A DNA stretch of 64,000 nucleotides. It comes from Micromonospora_E sp048060115. Lineage in GTDB: Bacteria; Actinomycetota; Actinomycetes; Mycobacteriales; Micromonosporaceae. Positions 45,537 through 54,708 of this stretch are shown here, piece by piece. The position numbers and the translations under genes were made by a program. The notes beneath the pieces are model-generated. The model made no database searches. It saw only the letters and a list, made by a program, of their open reading frames with translations, and was not told the origin of the DNA. The stretch lies in assembly GCF_048060115.1 (NCBI RefSeq), contig NZ_JBHMIM010000043.1, forward strand, positions 1 to 64,000, written 5' to 3'. Each line of letters begins with the position of its first letter. Position 1 is the first letter of the stretch.

Positions 45537-46495
45537 GCGACACCGGTCAGCACCCGGGTCGACCAGCGGACGGCGCGACCCCGGGGCGGGTGCTGGTCGT
45601 CGGCGACCTGGTGACCGACGTGGTGGCGGTGCTCAGCGGCCCGGTGGCCGCTGGCTCGGACACCCCGGCGGCCATCCGGTTCACCGGCGGCGGGCAGGCC
45701 GCCAACACCGCCGCCTGGCTGGCCGCGCTGGGCGTACCGGTGACGCTGGTCGCGACGGTCGGCGACGACGACGTCGGCAGCCTGCGACTCGCCGAGCTCA
45801 CCGACGCCGGAGTCGACCTGGCGGTACGGCGGTGCCCGTCCGCCCCGACCGGCACCGTCATCGTGTTGGCGCACGGCGGCGACCGGTCGATGGTCGCCGA
45901 CCGGGGGGCCAACCTGTCGTTGCGGGCGCGCGACGTCGACGACGCGCTGCAGCGGTTTCCCGACGCGGTGCATCTGCACCTGTCCGGCTACCCCCTGCTG
46001 TCGCGGCAGACCCGCCAGGCGGCCCGCCACGCGCTCGCCGCCGCCGGCACGCGCGCGATGTCGACCAGCGTCGACGCGGCCTCGGCCGCTCCGCTGCGGG
46101 CGGCGGGCGCGCCGGAGTTCCTCGACTGGGTACGCGGCACCGACCTGCTGCTGGCCAACGCCGACGAGGCCGCGGTGCTCGGGCTGGCCGACGGGCTGCC
46201 CCAGCCCGGGCCGGTCCGGCAGCTGGTGGTGAAGCGGGGCGCGTCCGGTGCCGTCTGGCACGGTCCGCACCGACAGGTCGAAGCAGCGGCGCAGCCGGTG
46301 CCGGTGGTGGATCCGACCGGTGCCGGCGACGCGTTCGCCGCCGGTCTGCTGGCGGCCTGGGTGGCGACGGCACCCGGTGTGGCCACCGGGCCCGATCCGG
46401 CGGACGCGCTGGCGCACGCGGTTCGGGCGGGCGCCGCGGCCGTGGGCCTGGTAGGAGCGCGACCGACCGGGATGTTCAGGGCTCCGCGTCGATGA
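45533..46495 (+). CDS. psuK: PfkB-family kinase, likely pseudouridine kinase
   Basis: A 320-aa ribokinase-like enzyme. GRVLVVGDLVTDVVAVL is the substrate-side opening, FTGGGQAANTAAWLAALG signature 1, and VVDPTGAGDAFAAGLLAAW signature 2 with the catalytic Asp. Position directly after psuG with overlapping start indicates it makes pseudouridine-5'-phosphate from pseudouridine for that enzyme, but sequence alone cannot exclude another sugar. Its last 20 nt overlap the convergent DUF3099 gene. Confidence 0.88.
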   Translation: MSDTGQHPGRPADGATPGRVLVVGDLVTDVVAVLSGPVAAGSDTPAAIRFTGGGQAANTAAWLAALGVPVTLVATVGDDDVGSLRLAELTDAGVDLAVRRCPSAPTGTVIVLAHGGDRSMVADRGANLSLRARDVDDALQRFPDAVHLHLSGYPLLSRQTRQAARHALAAAGTRAMSTSVDAASAAPLRAAGAPEFLDWVRGTDLLLANADEAAVLGLADGLPQPGPVRQLVVKRGASGAVWHGPHRQVEAAAQPVPVVDPTGAGDAFAAGLLAAWVATAPGVATGPDPADALAHAVRAGAAAVGLVGARPTGMFRAPRR

Positions 46496-46835
46496 CCGTC
46501 GCCGGTGGTGTCGGGGCGGGTACCGCGCCGACGGCCGACGGCCCCTGGCCGCCCGGCCGGTGCCACTGGTCGTTTCTCCGGTGCCGGTCCTTGGGCGGGC
46601 CGTCGTTGGCAAGCAGGACGGCCAGCCAGGGCACCAGGATCATCCCGACCCCGCAGATCGACAGCCAGAGCCAGAGCAACGGCGCCTCGACCGTGACCAG
46701 CACCGCGCCCACGATCAGGCAACCGATCCGGACCGACATCATGGCCACGTACCGGCGCTGGCGGTGCCGCAGCTGATCACCCGGGCTCTGCCCGGCGTCG
46801 GTGATCAGCGTCGGGCGGTCAACGGTCCGTCTCAC
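46476..46835 (-). CDS. DUF3099 membrane protein
   Basis: A 119-aa protein with two transmembrane helices (MSVRIGCLIVGAVLVTVEAP and LLWLWLSICGVGMILVPWLA), preceded by the LITDAGQSPGDQLRHRQRRY motif characteristic of DUF3099 and followed by a polar Pro/Ala tail. Role unknown. Convergent with psuK, whose end it overlaps. Confidence 0.88.
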   Translation of the reverse strand: MRRTVDRPTLITDAGQSPGDQLRHRQRRYVAMMSVRIGCLIVGAVLVTVEAPLLWLWLSICGVGMILVPWLAVLLANDGPPKDRHRRNDQWHRPGGQGPSAVGAVPAPTPPATVIDAEP

Positions 46836-46859
46836 CGGGTTCTCCCGCCTGGCCGTCGT

Positions 46860-47435
46860 TCATGTCTTCGCGGCCTTGGCCGCCGCCTTCATTTGCTGCT
46901 TGTGCTCGCGGACCCGTACCAGGGAGTCCTCGTCGACGATGTCGGCCACCGAGACGTGCGCCCCCTCGCGACCGTACTCGCCGGTCGCCTCCCGCCAGCC
47001 GGCCGGGTCCACGCCGTACCGCTTGCCGAGCAGGGCGAGGAAGATCTGCGCCTTCTGCTTGCCGAACCCGGGTAACTCGCTGATCCGGGCCAGCGCGGCG
47101 GCTCCGTCCGCAGCTTCGGTCCAGATCCGGGCCGGGTCGCCGGCGTACCGGTCGACCACGATCCGGCAGACCTGCTGCACCCGTGCCGCCATCGCCTTGG
47201 GGAACCGGTGCAGCGCCGGCCGCTGCGCGAAGACCTCGATCAGCTTTTCGGGGTCGAAGTCGGCCAGCTCCCTGGCGTCCGGCTCGTGCCCCAGCCTCCG
47301 GGTCAGGTCGTACGGTGCGGAGAACGCCCGCTCCAGCGGCACCTGCTGGTCCAGGATCATCGCGACGAGCAGCGCCAACGGGCTGCGGCGCAGCAGCTCG
47401 TTCGCCTCCGCCTCGATCGGCAGCGACAGTGTCAT
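46860..47435 (-). CDS. HhH-GPD-type base excision repair protein
   Basis: A 191-aa helix-hairpin-helix glycosylase-like protein. PLALLVAMILDQQVPLERAF is the N-terminal core, ISELPGFGKQKAQIFLALLG the HhH and YGVDPAGWREATGEYGREGA the region where catalytic Asp would sit. No Fe-S cysteines. The C-terminal VRVREHKQQMKAAAKAAKT is basic. This is a small actinobacterial family; DNA substrate unknown. ATG 47435 is the family start; the frame runs further upstream across the opposite-strand methyltransferase start. Confidence 0.82.
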   Translation of the reverse strand: MTLSLPIEAEANELLRRSPLALLVAMILDQQVPLERAFSAPYDLTRRLGHEPDARELADFDPEKLIEVFAQRPALHRFPKAMAARVQQVCRIVVDRYAGDPARIWTEAADGAAALARISELPGFGKQKAQIFLALLGKRYGVDPAGWREATGEYGREGAHVSVADIVDEDSLVRVREHKQQMKAAAKAAKT

Positions 47436-47538
47436 ACACCCAGTTTGCCGGATCGGACGTCGGCCCGCCGGCACGCCACCCGCGTGGCGATGGGCCGACC
47501 GGGCCGGGTCGAGTTGCGCGACCGGGCAGGATGGCAGC

Positions 47539-49035
47539 GTGACCGACGAAACCACCACGTACCCCGCGTTGCTCGACGCGGCCGGGATCGACCGGCTCCG
47601 CACCGCACTGACCACGGCCCGGTTCACCTCGACCGGCATTGCCGAGCGGCTCGGGCCGCAGGCCACCGCCGCCGTGTCCCGCAACGACTACCGCGCCGCG
47701 CTGCGCCGCACCGGCGACGGTGATCCTCTCGACACCCTGATCCGGATCTTCATCTGCGCGCAGACCGAATCAGCGGCTGCGGTCAGCGCCGCGCTGGCAC
47801 CGCTGCCGTTGGCCGACGCGCTCGCCGCTGGGCTGGTGGAGCCGGCCCTGGGTGGTCCAGGGCTGCGCCAGGGCGTCGACCTGGAGCCGTACGGCGATGA
47901 CTGGTGGGTGTTCTCCGACGTGCCGGCGCACTTGCGGGCCGGGCAGCCACTCGCCGCCGACCATGTGCTCGGCGTCGGCGGCTCGTCGACCACCCTGGCT
48001 GACGCGGTTGGCCGACGGCCGGTCGGCAGCGCGTTGGACCTGGGCACCGGCTGTGGCGTACAGGCGCTGTGGCTGGCCGGACACGCGGCCAGCGTCACCG
48101 CGACCGATTTGTCCGCCCGCGCGCTACGCTTCGCCGCCACCACTGCGGCGCTCAGCGGGCAACGCTGGGAACTGCTGCACGGCGACCTGGCCGCGCCGGT
48201 GGCCGGACGCCGCTTCGACCTCGTGGTCAGCAACCCGCCGTTCGTGGTCGGTCCCGGCACCGCCACCCATGTCTACCGTGACTCGGGGCGGATCGGCGAC
48301 GGTGTCTGCGCCGAGCTCGCGGCCGCCGCCGACGATCTGTTGACCGACGGCGGCACCATGCACTATCTGGCGAACTGGCTGCACGTCGCCGGCGAGGACT
48401 GGGCCGAACGGGTCGCGGGTTGGCTCACCGGCACCGGCCTCGACGCGTGGGTGATCCAGCGCGAGGTGGCCGACCCGGTCTCCTACGTGAACCTGTGGCT
48501 GGCCGACGCGAGCGAGGGGCCCGACGCGCACCGGGCCGCCGCCTGGCTCGACTGGTTCGACGCACAGAAGGTCGAAGCGGTCGGTTTCGGTCTGGTCACG
48601 CTACGCCGCTCCGGACACTCCGACCCGGTGGTCCGGGTCGAGGAACTGCGCCAGCAGGTGACGCCGCCGTTGAGCGAACGGGTCGACGAGTGGTTCTCCC
48701 GTCAGGACTGGCTCCGGGCCCGCGACGACGCCGGCCTGCTCGCGGCGCGGTACCGGGCTGCGGACGGGCTGCGGCTGCGGCAGGAAGCCAGTATCGGCGA
48801 GGACGGCTGGGCGGTGGACCGGCAAACCGTCACGATGACCGACGGACTGCGCTGGTCCGAGGAGATCGATCCGCTGGTGCTCGCCCTGATCGGCGGGTGC
48901 GACGGCGCGATGGCGATGCGCGACCAGGTGACGCTGCTGGCCACCGCGCACGACGTACCGGAAAGCGATCTGGTCGATGCCGCCGCGCCGATCGTCGGCC
49001 GGCTGGTCGAGCGAGGCATCCTGCGGCCGGTGTGA
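47539..49035 (+). CDS. class I SAM methyltransferase (MTS/RlmG-like)
   Basis: A 498-aa protein. The central methyltransferase has SALDLGTGCGVQALWLAGHA (motif I), TATDLSARALRFA (motif II) and LVVSNPPFVVGPGT (NPPF motif IV, typical of methylases acting on amino or amide nitrogen in protein or nucleic-acid bases). About 150 residues before it and 200 after it, with winged-helix-like character at the C-terminus (EVLGG-free, DPLVLALIGGCDGAMAMRDQ), are extra domains. Target unknown: RNA, DNA or release-factor-like protein are all possible. GTG 47539 is the start. Confidence 0.85.
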   Translation: MTDETTTYPALLDAAGIDRLRTALTTARFTSTGIAERLGPQATAAVSRNDYRAALRRTGDGDPLDTLIRIFICAQTESAAAVSAALAPLPLADALAAGLVEPALGGPGLRQGVDLEPYGDDWWVFSDVPAHLRAGQPLAADHVLGVGGSSTTLADAVGRRPVGSALDLGTGCGVQALWLAGHAASVTATDLSARALRFAATTAALSGQRWELLHGDLAAPVAGRRFDLVVSNPPFVVGPGTATHVYRDSGRIGDGVCAELAAAADDLLTDGGTMHYLANWLHVAGEDWAERVAGWLTGTGLDAWVIQREVADPVSYVNLWLADASEGPDAHRAAAWLDWFDAQKVEAVGFGLVTLRRSGHSDPVVRVEELRQQVTPPLSERVDEWFSRQDWLRARDDAGLLAARYRAADGLRLRQEASIGEDGWAVDRQTVTMTDGLRWSEEIDPLVLALIGGCDGAMAMRDQVTLLATAHDVPESDLVDAAAPIVGRLVERGILRPV

Positions 49036-49048
49036 CAGGCTGATCGGC

Positions 49049-49495
49049 ATGCGGGCGGTGGTGCAGACAGTCAGCCGAGCCTCGGTCACGGTCGACGACC
49101 AGATCATCGCCGGGATCGGGCCGGGGCTGCTGGTGTTGCTCGGGGTGACCCACTCCGACAGCGCCACGGTGGCGGCCGAGCTGGCCCGCAAGGTGCACGA
49201 GCTGCGCATCTTTCCGCCGGACCCGGCCGGCGACGACACCGCCGAACGCTCCGCCGCGCAGCTCGAGGCACCGATCCTGGTGGTCAGTCAGTTCACGCTC
49301 TACGGCGACGCCCGCAAGGGACGCCGGCCGAGCTGGTCGGCGGCCGCCCCCGCCGAGGTCGCCGAGCCGCTGGTGGGCGCCTTCGTCGACGCGCTGACCA
49401 CCCGGGGCGCCTCGGTACACACTGGACGATTCCGGGCGCACATGCTGGTGGAGAGCGTCAACGTGGGACCGCAGACCATCCTCCTGGAGCTCTGA
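49049..49495 (+). CDS. dtd: D-aminoacyl-tRNA deacylase
   Basis: A 148-aa DTD enzyme that removes D-amino acids (and glycine mischarged on tRNA-Ala) from tRNA. The gatekeeper loop SQFTLYGDARKGRRPSW and the C-terminal motif NVGPQTILLEL (Gly-cisPro) are both present; the second motif is GRFRAHMLV rather than the common GxFGAxM, a mild change. It starts 14 nt after the preceding methyltransferase gene and is likely co-transcribed with it. Confidence 0.93.
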   Translation: MRAVVQTVSRASVTVDDQIIAGIGPGLLVLLGVTHSDSATVAAELARKVHELRIFPPDPAGDDTAERSAAQLEAPILVVSQFTLYGDARKGRRPSWSAAAPAEVAEPLVGAFVDALTTRGASVHTGRFRAHMLVESVNVGPQTILLEL

Positions 49496-49551
49496 CACCC
49501 CGCTACGCCGTCAGAGCGTCACGTTCAGCGACCAGACTGCCGCGCCGCATC

Positions 49552-49572
49552 CATGAATGTCCCGGATTCATG
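49552..49572. terminator. short hairpin between dtd and sigB
   Basis: CATGAAT-GTCCCGG-ATTCATG: a 7-bp AT-rich stem with a 7-nt loop 57 nt after dtd. Terminator or a site in the sigB leader. Confidence 0.35.
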
Positions 49573-49683
49573 CCACCTCGCGCCCGCCTCACCGTGACTT
49601 CACGCCCAAACCGCCAAGCTTGTCTTCACCAGCGGCGCTCCGTCACTGGCCTACCACTTGTCGACGCGGGGAGGCGACTGAGA

Positions 49684-50688
49684 GTGGTCACACGCACCAT
49701 CGAAGACGGCACCGACACCACCGTCCAGGTCACCGACGACGGTCAGCACGATCTTGACGCCACCGATGACCGCGGCGCGTCCGCCGACCTGGTCCGCGCA
49801 TATCTGAACGGGATCGGACGCACCAAGCTACTCACCGCCGCCCAGGAGGTCGAGCTGGCCAAGCGGATCGAAGCCGGGCTGTACGCCGAGGAGAAGCTCG
49901 CCATCGCCGGCCGGCGCTCCGCACGGGTCCGCGCCGATCTCACCACCATCGCCGCTGAGGGCCGCGCCGCCAAGGATCACCTGCTGGAGGCGAACCTGCG
50001 GCTGGTCGTCAGCATCGCGAAGCGCTACACCGGGCGGGGGATGGCCTTCCTCGACCTCATCCAGGAAGGCAACCTCGGCCTGATCCGCGCGGTCGAGAAG
50101 TTCGACTACACCAAGGGCTACAAGTTCTCCACCTACGCAACCTGGTGGATCCGCCAGGCCATCACCCGCGCCATGGCCGACCAGGCCCGCACCATCCGCA
50201 TTCCGGTGCACATGGTCGAGCAGGTCAACCGGATGGTCCGGGCACGCCGTGAACTCGCCGTCACGCTCGGCCGGGAGCCGACGATCACGGAGATCGCCGC
50301 CAACATGACAGTGCCCGAATTCCAGGTGATCGAGCTCATCTCCTACGACCGGGAGCCGGTCAGCCTGGACCAGGCGGTCGGCGAGGACGGCGAAAGCGCT
50401 CTCGGTGACTTCGTCGCGGCGGTCGACCCACGGCAGCAGAGCGGCCAGTCCGCGTCCGATGGCAGGCTGCGCAACGAAGTGGAGATCGTCCTGTCCACAC
50501 TGTCCCAGCGCGAACAGGCGGTCATCCGGTTGCGGTTCGGGCTCGACGACGGCCGGCAGCGCACGCTCGACGAGGTCGGCCGGGAGTTCGGGCTCTCCCG
50601 GGAGCGGATCCGGCAGATCGAGAAGGTCACGTTGCTCAAGCTGCGGGACCCGTCGCGCGCCCAACGCCTGGAGGTGTACACCGGCTGA
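49684..50688 (+). CDS. sigB: sigma-70 family factor SigB
   Basis: A 334-aa group 2 sigma factor without the long N-terminal extension of SigA. Region 1.2 ADLVRAYLNGIGRTKLLTAA, region 2 TWWIRQAITRAMADQARTIR, region 3 REPTITEIAANMTVPEFQVI and region 4 FGLSRERIRQIEKVTLLKLR are intact. GTG 49684 follows GGGGAGG. Expected to transcribe stress or stationary-phase genes. Between 50026 and 50219 the DNA is nearly identical to sigA. In mycobacteria sigB sits next to ideR, which here lies 5 kb downstream. Confidence 0.94.
   Translation: MVTRTIEDGTDTTVQVTDDGQHDLDATDDRGASADLVRAYLNGIGRTKLLTAAQEVELAKRIEAGLYAEEKLAIAGRRSARVRADLTTIAAEGRAAKDHLLEANLRLVVSIAKRYTGRGMAFLDLIQEGNLGLIRAVEKFDYTKGYKFSTYATWWIRQAITRAMADQARTIRIPVHMVEQVNRMVRARRELAVTLGREPTITEIAANMTVPEFQVIELISYDREPVSLDQAVGEDGESALGDFVAAVDPRQQSGQSASDGRLRNEVEIVLSTLSQREQAVIRLRFGLDDGRQRTLDEVGREFGLSRERIRQIEKVTLLKLRDPSRAQRLEVYTG
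50026..50219 (+). repeat. sigB copy of near-identical sigA/sigB block
   Basis: Partner of 40144-40337; 192 of 194 nt identical, in the same direction, 9.9 kb apart. Covers region 2, from GRGMAFLD to VHMVE. Confidence 0.9.
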
Positions 50689-50741
50689 CCGCACGGGGGC
50701 GCCGGCAGGCCACCGGGGGGTGCCGGCCGACCACAGGGGGC

Positions 50742-50798
50742 GGCGGCTGGTCGGATGGGTCGCGACACCGAGATGTGTCACGACACCGACCAGCCGCC
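50742..50798. terminator. large hairpin after sigB
   Basis: GGCGGCTGGTCGG pairs with its complement at 50786-50798 (13 bp), and inside it GTCGCGACAC pairs with GTGTCACGAC with one mismatch, giving a long stem. It lies between convergent sigB and the acyl-CoA synthetase gene. Confidence 0.75.
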
Positions 50799-50802
50799 GG
50801 TG

Positions 50803-50834
50803 GTCAGCTCTGACCGGTGCCGGTCAGAGCTGAC
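50803..50834. terminator. second hairpin, overlapping the acs-fusion stop
   Basis: GTCAGCTCTGACCGG and its perfect complement (15 bp) with a 2-nt TG loop. The right arm contains the stop codon of the minus-strand gene. Follows 4 nt after the preceding hairpin. Confidence 0.75.
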
Positions 50835-53478
50835 GCGGGCCGGTGTCCGGCCGGGCCCCGGATGGCCCGAGACGGACGCTGGCGTGCAGTACCGTCAGCC
50901 CGCCCGGGCGGGCCAGCACCGGGTTCAGCCGCAGCCGGTGGATCCGTGGCTGCTCGTCGGCGAGCCGACCGATCCGGACCAGCAGGTCGGCCAGGGCATC
51001 CCGATCGACCGATCCGGCGCCCCGGTAGCCGCGCAGCAGCGGTGCCGCCCGTGGCTCGTCGACCAGTTCGGCCGCGTCGCGGTTGGTCAACGGCGCGGTC
51101 CGCCAGGCCCGGTCGCCGAGCAGATCCGTCGCCACGCCACCCAGACCGAACCCGACCACCGGGCCGAACGTCGGATCGGTCACCATCTCGACGACACAGG
51201 CCACCCCGGGGGCCACCGCCCGTTGGACCAGCACCTGCCGCCCGAACTGTTCGGAGATCTCCCGGTACGCCTGCTCGACGGCGGCCGCGCTGGCCAGATC
51301 GAGGCGTACCGCACCGAGATCCAGCCGGTGCCGAAGCCCGTCGTCGGCCGCTTTGATCACCACCGGGAGACCCAACTCCCGGGCGACCGCCACCGCCTCG
51401 TCAGCCGAGGCCGCCGGCACCGAGCCGAGCACCTCGACGCCGTACGCGGCGAGCAGGGCTGCCGGGTCGACCGGCTCGACGGCCAGCACCGCGGCGGCAG
51501 CCGCCGGATCGATCTTGGCCAGTTGCGGCACCGTACCGGGTGGTTCCCGCAGCCAGTCGGCGTAGTCAGCGACCCGGGCCAGCGCCCGCACCGACTCCTC
51601 CACCGACGGGTACGTCGGCACCCCGGCCGGCGGCAGGCCGACCAGCAGGGTCGCCACGGTCGGCTTGTCGCCGGCGAGCGCCACGCTGGCAAGGGCCGAG
51701 GTGAAGTCGGCGTCCTCGTCGGCCAGCTGACCGGGCAGCGGCGGGGCGAACACCACCACGAGCGCGTCGACTCCGACGTCGACCGCAGCGTCGGCGAGCA
51801 TGTCGGCGAAGTCGTGCGCGCCGGCCTCCGGCGCGACCGTTCGCGGATAGCCGGTGGCGACGGTGAGCCGGTGCGCCTGGCAGGCCGCCGCCGCGAGGGT
51901 GGCCAACGCCGACGAGTTGCCCACCACCGCGACCCGTCGGCCGACCGGCAACGGCTGGTTCGCCAGCAGGGTGCCGACGTCGAACATCTCCGCGACGGTG
52001 TCCACCCGGATCACGCCGGACTGGGCGAACAGCCGGGTCACTGCCCCAGCGTCCGGCCCTACCGCAGGTGCGGCGACCTCCCCGGTCTGCGCCGCGGGCA
52101 CGGGATTCTCCCCGGTCTGCGCCGCGGGCACGGAATCCCTTTCTTGCACGGTCGCCCGACGGGCCGCCGAGGCCAGCGCCACCACCGGCTTCGTCCGCCC
52201 GATCCGCCGGGTCAGCCGGGCGAACTTGCGCGGGTTGCCGAACGTCTCCAGGTAGAGCAGGACGACATCGGTGCCCGGATCGTCCTGCCAGTACTGCAGC
52301 AGGTCGTTGCCGGAGACGTCGGCCCGGTTGCCGGCGGACACGAACGACGACAGCCCGAGCCCCCGCCGGTCCGCCTCGGCGAGCAACGCGACACCCAGCG
52401 CCCCGGACTGACTGAAGAAGCCGACCCGCCCGGCCGGCGGCAGCTGCGGGGCGAGCGTGGCGTTGAGCCGTACCCGGGGGTCGGTGTTCGCCACCCCGAG
52501 ACAGTTCGGGCCGACCACCCGCAGCCCGGCGACGTGCGCGGTCCGGATCAGCTCGCGCTGCGCGGCCGCCCCGGCCGGCCCGGTCTCGGCGAAGCCTGCG
52601 GAGATGACGACCACGCCGCGTGCCCCGGCGGCGGCCGCGTCGGCGACCACGGCCGGCACCGCGTCCGGGGTGACCGCGACGACGGCCAGATCCACCGGGA
52701 TGCCGGCGTCGGCGGCTCGGCGGTACGCCGGCAGTCCGCCGATCCGGTCCGCCACGGGGTGTACGCCGACGATGTCGCCGGTGAAGCCGCCGTCCCGAAG
52801 GTGCCCGAGGACGGCGGCGCCGACGCCCTGCCCGGTGGCGCTGGCTCCGTAGACGGCGACGCCACGCGGGGTCAGCAGTCGGGCGATCGAGCGGGACTCG
52901 GCGCTGTGTTCCCGGCTCCACTGCACCTGCAGGGACGCGTCGGTGGGCGCGATCGGGAAGCTGAGGTGCACCACCCCGTCGGCGTAGCGGCGACGGACCT
53001 GGTATCCGGCGTCGGCGAAGACCCGCAGCATCGGCGCGTTCGCCGGCAGCACCTCGGCGACGAACGACTCGATGCCGTCGGCCCGGGCCGCCGCGGCAAG
53101 ATGCTCCAGCAGCACCGAGCCGACACCCCGGCCCTGGTGGGCGTCCTCCACCACGAACGCGACCTCGGCCTCGGTAGAGCCGGCGCCCAGCCGGTCGTAG
53201 CGGCCGACCGCGAAGATTCGGTCACCGGAGATCACCACGAACGCTTCCCGGTCGCGGTGGTCGACGTTGACGAACCGTTGCAGGTCGCGTTCGGGGATTC
53301 GCGGGTACGGGGAGAAGTAGCGCAGGTAGCGGGTGCGTTCGGAGAACCGGGCGTGCATGGCGACGACGGCGTCGGCGTCGTCCGGGCGGATCTGCCGCAG
53401 GTGGACGGTGGTGCCGTCGCGCAACAGCACGTCGGCCGAGCGGTCGGCACCCGGGCGGTCCGCGGTCGACGGATCCAC
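50824..53478 (-). CDS. GNAT acetyltransferase fused to ADP-forming acyl-CoA synthetase-like protein
   Basis: An 884-aa Pat-like protein. Residues 1-170 are GNAT (VHLRQIRPDDADAVVAMHAR, motif A VAFVVEDAHQGRGVGSVLLE). Residues about 195-640 form the acyl-CoA synthetase CoA-binding and ligase parts (LTPRGVAVYGASATGQGVGA, FFSQSGALGVALL) and about 650-880 the ATP-grasp domain (LGLPVVIKAADDGL, VLVQRAVAPGVACVVEMVTD). Such proteins sense acyl- or acetyl-CoA and acylate lysines of target enzymes; the GNAT-first order is the reverse of enterobacterial Pat. GTG 53478 starts 2 nt after the acuC stop. A 30-nt tandem repeat lies in a linker. Enzymatic synthetase activity is uncertain. Confidence 0.88.
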   Translation of the reverse strand: MDPSTADRPGADRSADVLLRDGTTVHLRQIRPDDADAVVAMHARFSERTRYLRYFSPYPRIPERDLQRFVNVDHRDREAFVVISGDRIFAVGRYDRLGAGSTEAEVAFVVEDAHQGRGVGSVLLEHLAAAARADGIESFVAEVLPANAPMLRVFADAGYQVRRRYADGVVHLSFPIAPTDASLQVQWSREHSAESRSIARLLTPRGVAVYGASATGQGVGAAVLGHLRDGGFTGDIVGVHPVADRIGGLPAYRRAADAGIPVDLAVVAVTPDAVPAVVADAAAAGARGVVVISAGFAETGPAGAAAQRELIRTAHVAGLRVVGPNCLGVANTDPRVRLNATLAPQLPPAGRVGFFSQSGALGVALLAEADRRGLGLSSFVSAGNRADVSGNDLLQYWQDDPGTDVVLLYLETFGNPRKFARLTRRIGRTKPVVALASAARRATVQERDSVPAAQTGENPVPAAQTGEVAAPAVGPDAGAVTRLFAQSGVIRVDTVAEMFDVGTLLANQPLPVGRRVAVVGNSSALATLAAAACQAHRLTVATGYPRTVAPEAGAHDFADMLADAAVDVGVDALVVVFAPPLPGQLADEDADFTSALASVALAGDKPTVATLLVGLPPAGVPTYPSVEESVRALARVADYADWLREPPGTVPQLAKIDPAAAAAVLAVEPVDPAALLAAYGVEVLGSVPAASADEAVAVARELGLPVVIKAADDGLRHRLDLGAVRLDLASAAAVEQAYREISEQFGRQVLVQRAVAPGVACVVEMVTDPTFGPVVGFGLGGVATDLLGDRAWRTAPLTNRDAAELVDEPRAAPLLRGYRGAGSVDRDALADLLVRIGRLADEQPRIHRLRLNPVLARPGGLTVLHASVRLGPSGARPDTGPRQL
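52078..52137. repeat. 30-nt tandem duplication inside the acs-fusion gene
   Basis: Two 30-nt units, differing at only a few bases, encode consecutive PAAQTGE-containing decapeptides in a Pro/Ala-rich linker between synthetase subdomains. In-frame, so harmless to the reading frame; a young duplication. Confidence 0.8.
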
Positions 53479-53480
53479 GG

Positions 53481-54704
53481 TCAGTCCCGGGGGTCGTGCG
53501 GGTCGAGTCCGTGCAGCGGGAACACCGCTTTGCGGGTCGCCAGGATCGCCCGGTCCACCGGGTCGGGGTCGCCGCCTGGTTGCCAGGGCACGAAGTCCGG
53601 GTCGACGTCGTCGGTCATCCGCAGCGGGACCGGCCGGCCGGGGCAGCGGGCGGCGGCGAGCGCACGCCAACGCGGCGGGGTCAGCGTCGCCGGGTGCAGC
53701 GGCGCGCCGACGGCCACCGCCAGCAGGTGGGTCCAGGCCCGGGGCACCACCTCGACGAGGGCGTACCCGCCGCCGCCGGTGGCCACCCACCGCCCGTCGC
53801 ACAGCTCGTCGGCGAGGGCACGCAGCGCCAGGTACGCGGCCCGCTGGCCGTCGACGCTCAGCCCGAGGTCGGCCAGCGGATCGAGCCGGTGGGCGTCGGC
53901 ACCGCACTGGGTGACCAGCAGCTGGGGTCCGAAGGCGCGCAGCAGCGACGGCACCACCGCGTGGAAGGCGCGCAACCAGCCGGCGTCGCCGGTGCCCGAG
54001 GGCAGCGCCACGTTGGCCGCGCCGCCCTGCGCCGCCGGACCGCCGACCTCGTCGGGGAATCCGGTGCCGGGGAACAACGCCAGCGGGGTCTCGTGCAGGC
54101 TGATGGTGAGCACCCGGGGGTCGTCGTAGAAGATCTCCTGCACCCCGTCGCCATGATGAACGTCGATGTCGACGTACGCGACCCGCTCGGCGCCCAGGTC
54201 GAGCAGGCGGGCGATCGCGACCGCCGGATCGTTGTAGACACAGAAGCCGGCGGCCCGGTCCGCCATCGCGTGGTGCAGCCCGCCGGAGACGTTGACCGCC
54301 CGGCGGGCGTCACCGCGCCAGACCGCCTCGGCGGCGGCCATCGTGGCCCCGGCGACCAGCGCGCTGGCCTCGTGCATCCCGGCGAACGTCGGATTGTCGG
54401 GGGTGCCCAGGCCGTACCCGGAGAAGAACGGATCCTCGTGGGCGACCCGGACGGCGTCGAGGTAGTCGGGCCGGTGCACCCGGGTCAGCGCCGCGTCGTC
54501 GGCCGGCTCCGGCGTGAACAGGCGGACCCCGGCCCGGTCCAGCAGACCGAACTCGCGGGCCAGCGCGATGGTCAACTCGACCCGTACCGGGTCCAACGGA
54601 TGGTCACCCAGGTCGTACGCCAGCAGGCGTTCGTCCCAGACGACCAGCGTCGCGTCCGCCCCCTGGCCCGCCCCGCCCGTCATCTCGCCCGTCGCCTCCG
54701 GCAT
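53481..54704 (-). CDS. acuC: acetoin utilisation protein AcuC, class I/II histone-deacetylase family
   Basis: A 407-aa zinc-dependent deacylase. Zinc ligands and active site are in AYVDIDVHHGDGVQEIFYDD (Asp/His pair), GLHHAMADRAAGFCVYNDPA (His charge relay), TQCGADAHRLDPLADLGLS and the tyrosine region GGGGYALVEVVPRAW. It removes acetyl groups from lysine, for example on acetyl-CoA synthetase. ATG 54704 is chosen on family length. It sits between the rhodanese gene (4 nt before) and the GNAT/acyl-CoA synthetase fusion, a likely acetylation/deacetylation pair in one operon. Confidence 0.92.
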   Translation of the reverse strand: MPEATGEMTGGAGQGADATLVVWDERLLAYDLGDHPLDPVRVELTIALAREFGLLDRAGVRLFTPEPADDAALTRVHRPDYLDAVRVAHEDPFFSGYGLGTPDNPTFAGMHEASALVAGATMAAAEAVWRGDARRAVNVSGGLHHAMADRAAGFCVYNDPAVAIARLLDLGAERVAYVDIDVHHGDGVQEIFYDDPRVLTISLHETPLALFPGTGFPDEVGGPAAQGGAANVALPSGTGDAGWLRAFHAVVPSLLRAFGPQLLVTQCGADAHRLDPLADLGLSVDGQRAAYLALRALADELCDGRWVATGGGGYALVEVVPRAWTHLLAVAVGAPLHPATLTPPRWRALAAARCPGRPVPLRMTDDVDPDFVPWQPGGDPDPVDRAILATRKAVFPLHGLDPHDPRD

Positions 54705-54708
54705 CTGG

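Noticed and set aside
50755..54129. Very long plus-strand frame (over 1100 codons) opposite the acs-fusion and acuC
   Set aside because: Antisense frame with Arg/Gly/Val/Asp bias and no domain; the minus-strand genes have intact catalytic motifs.
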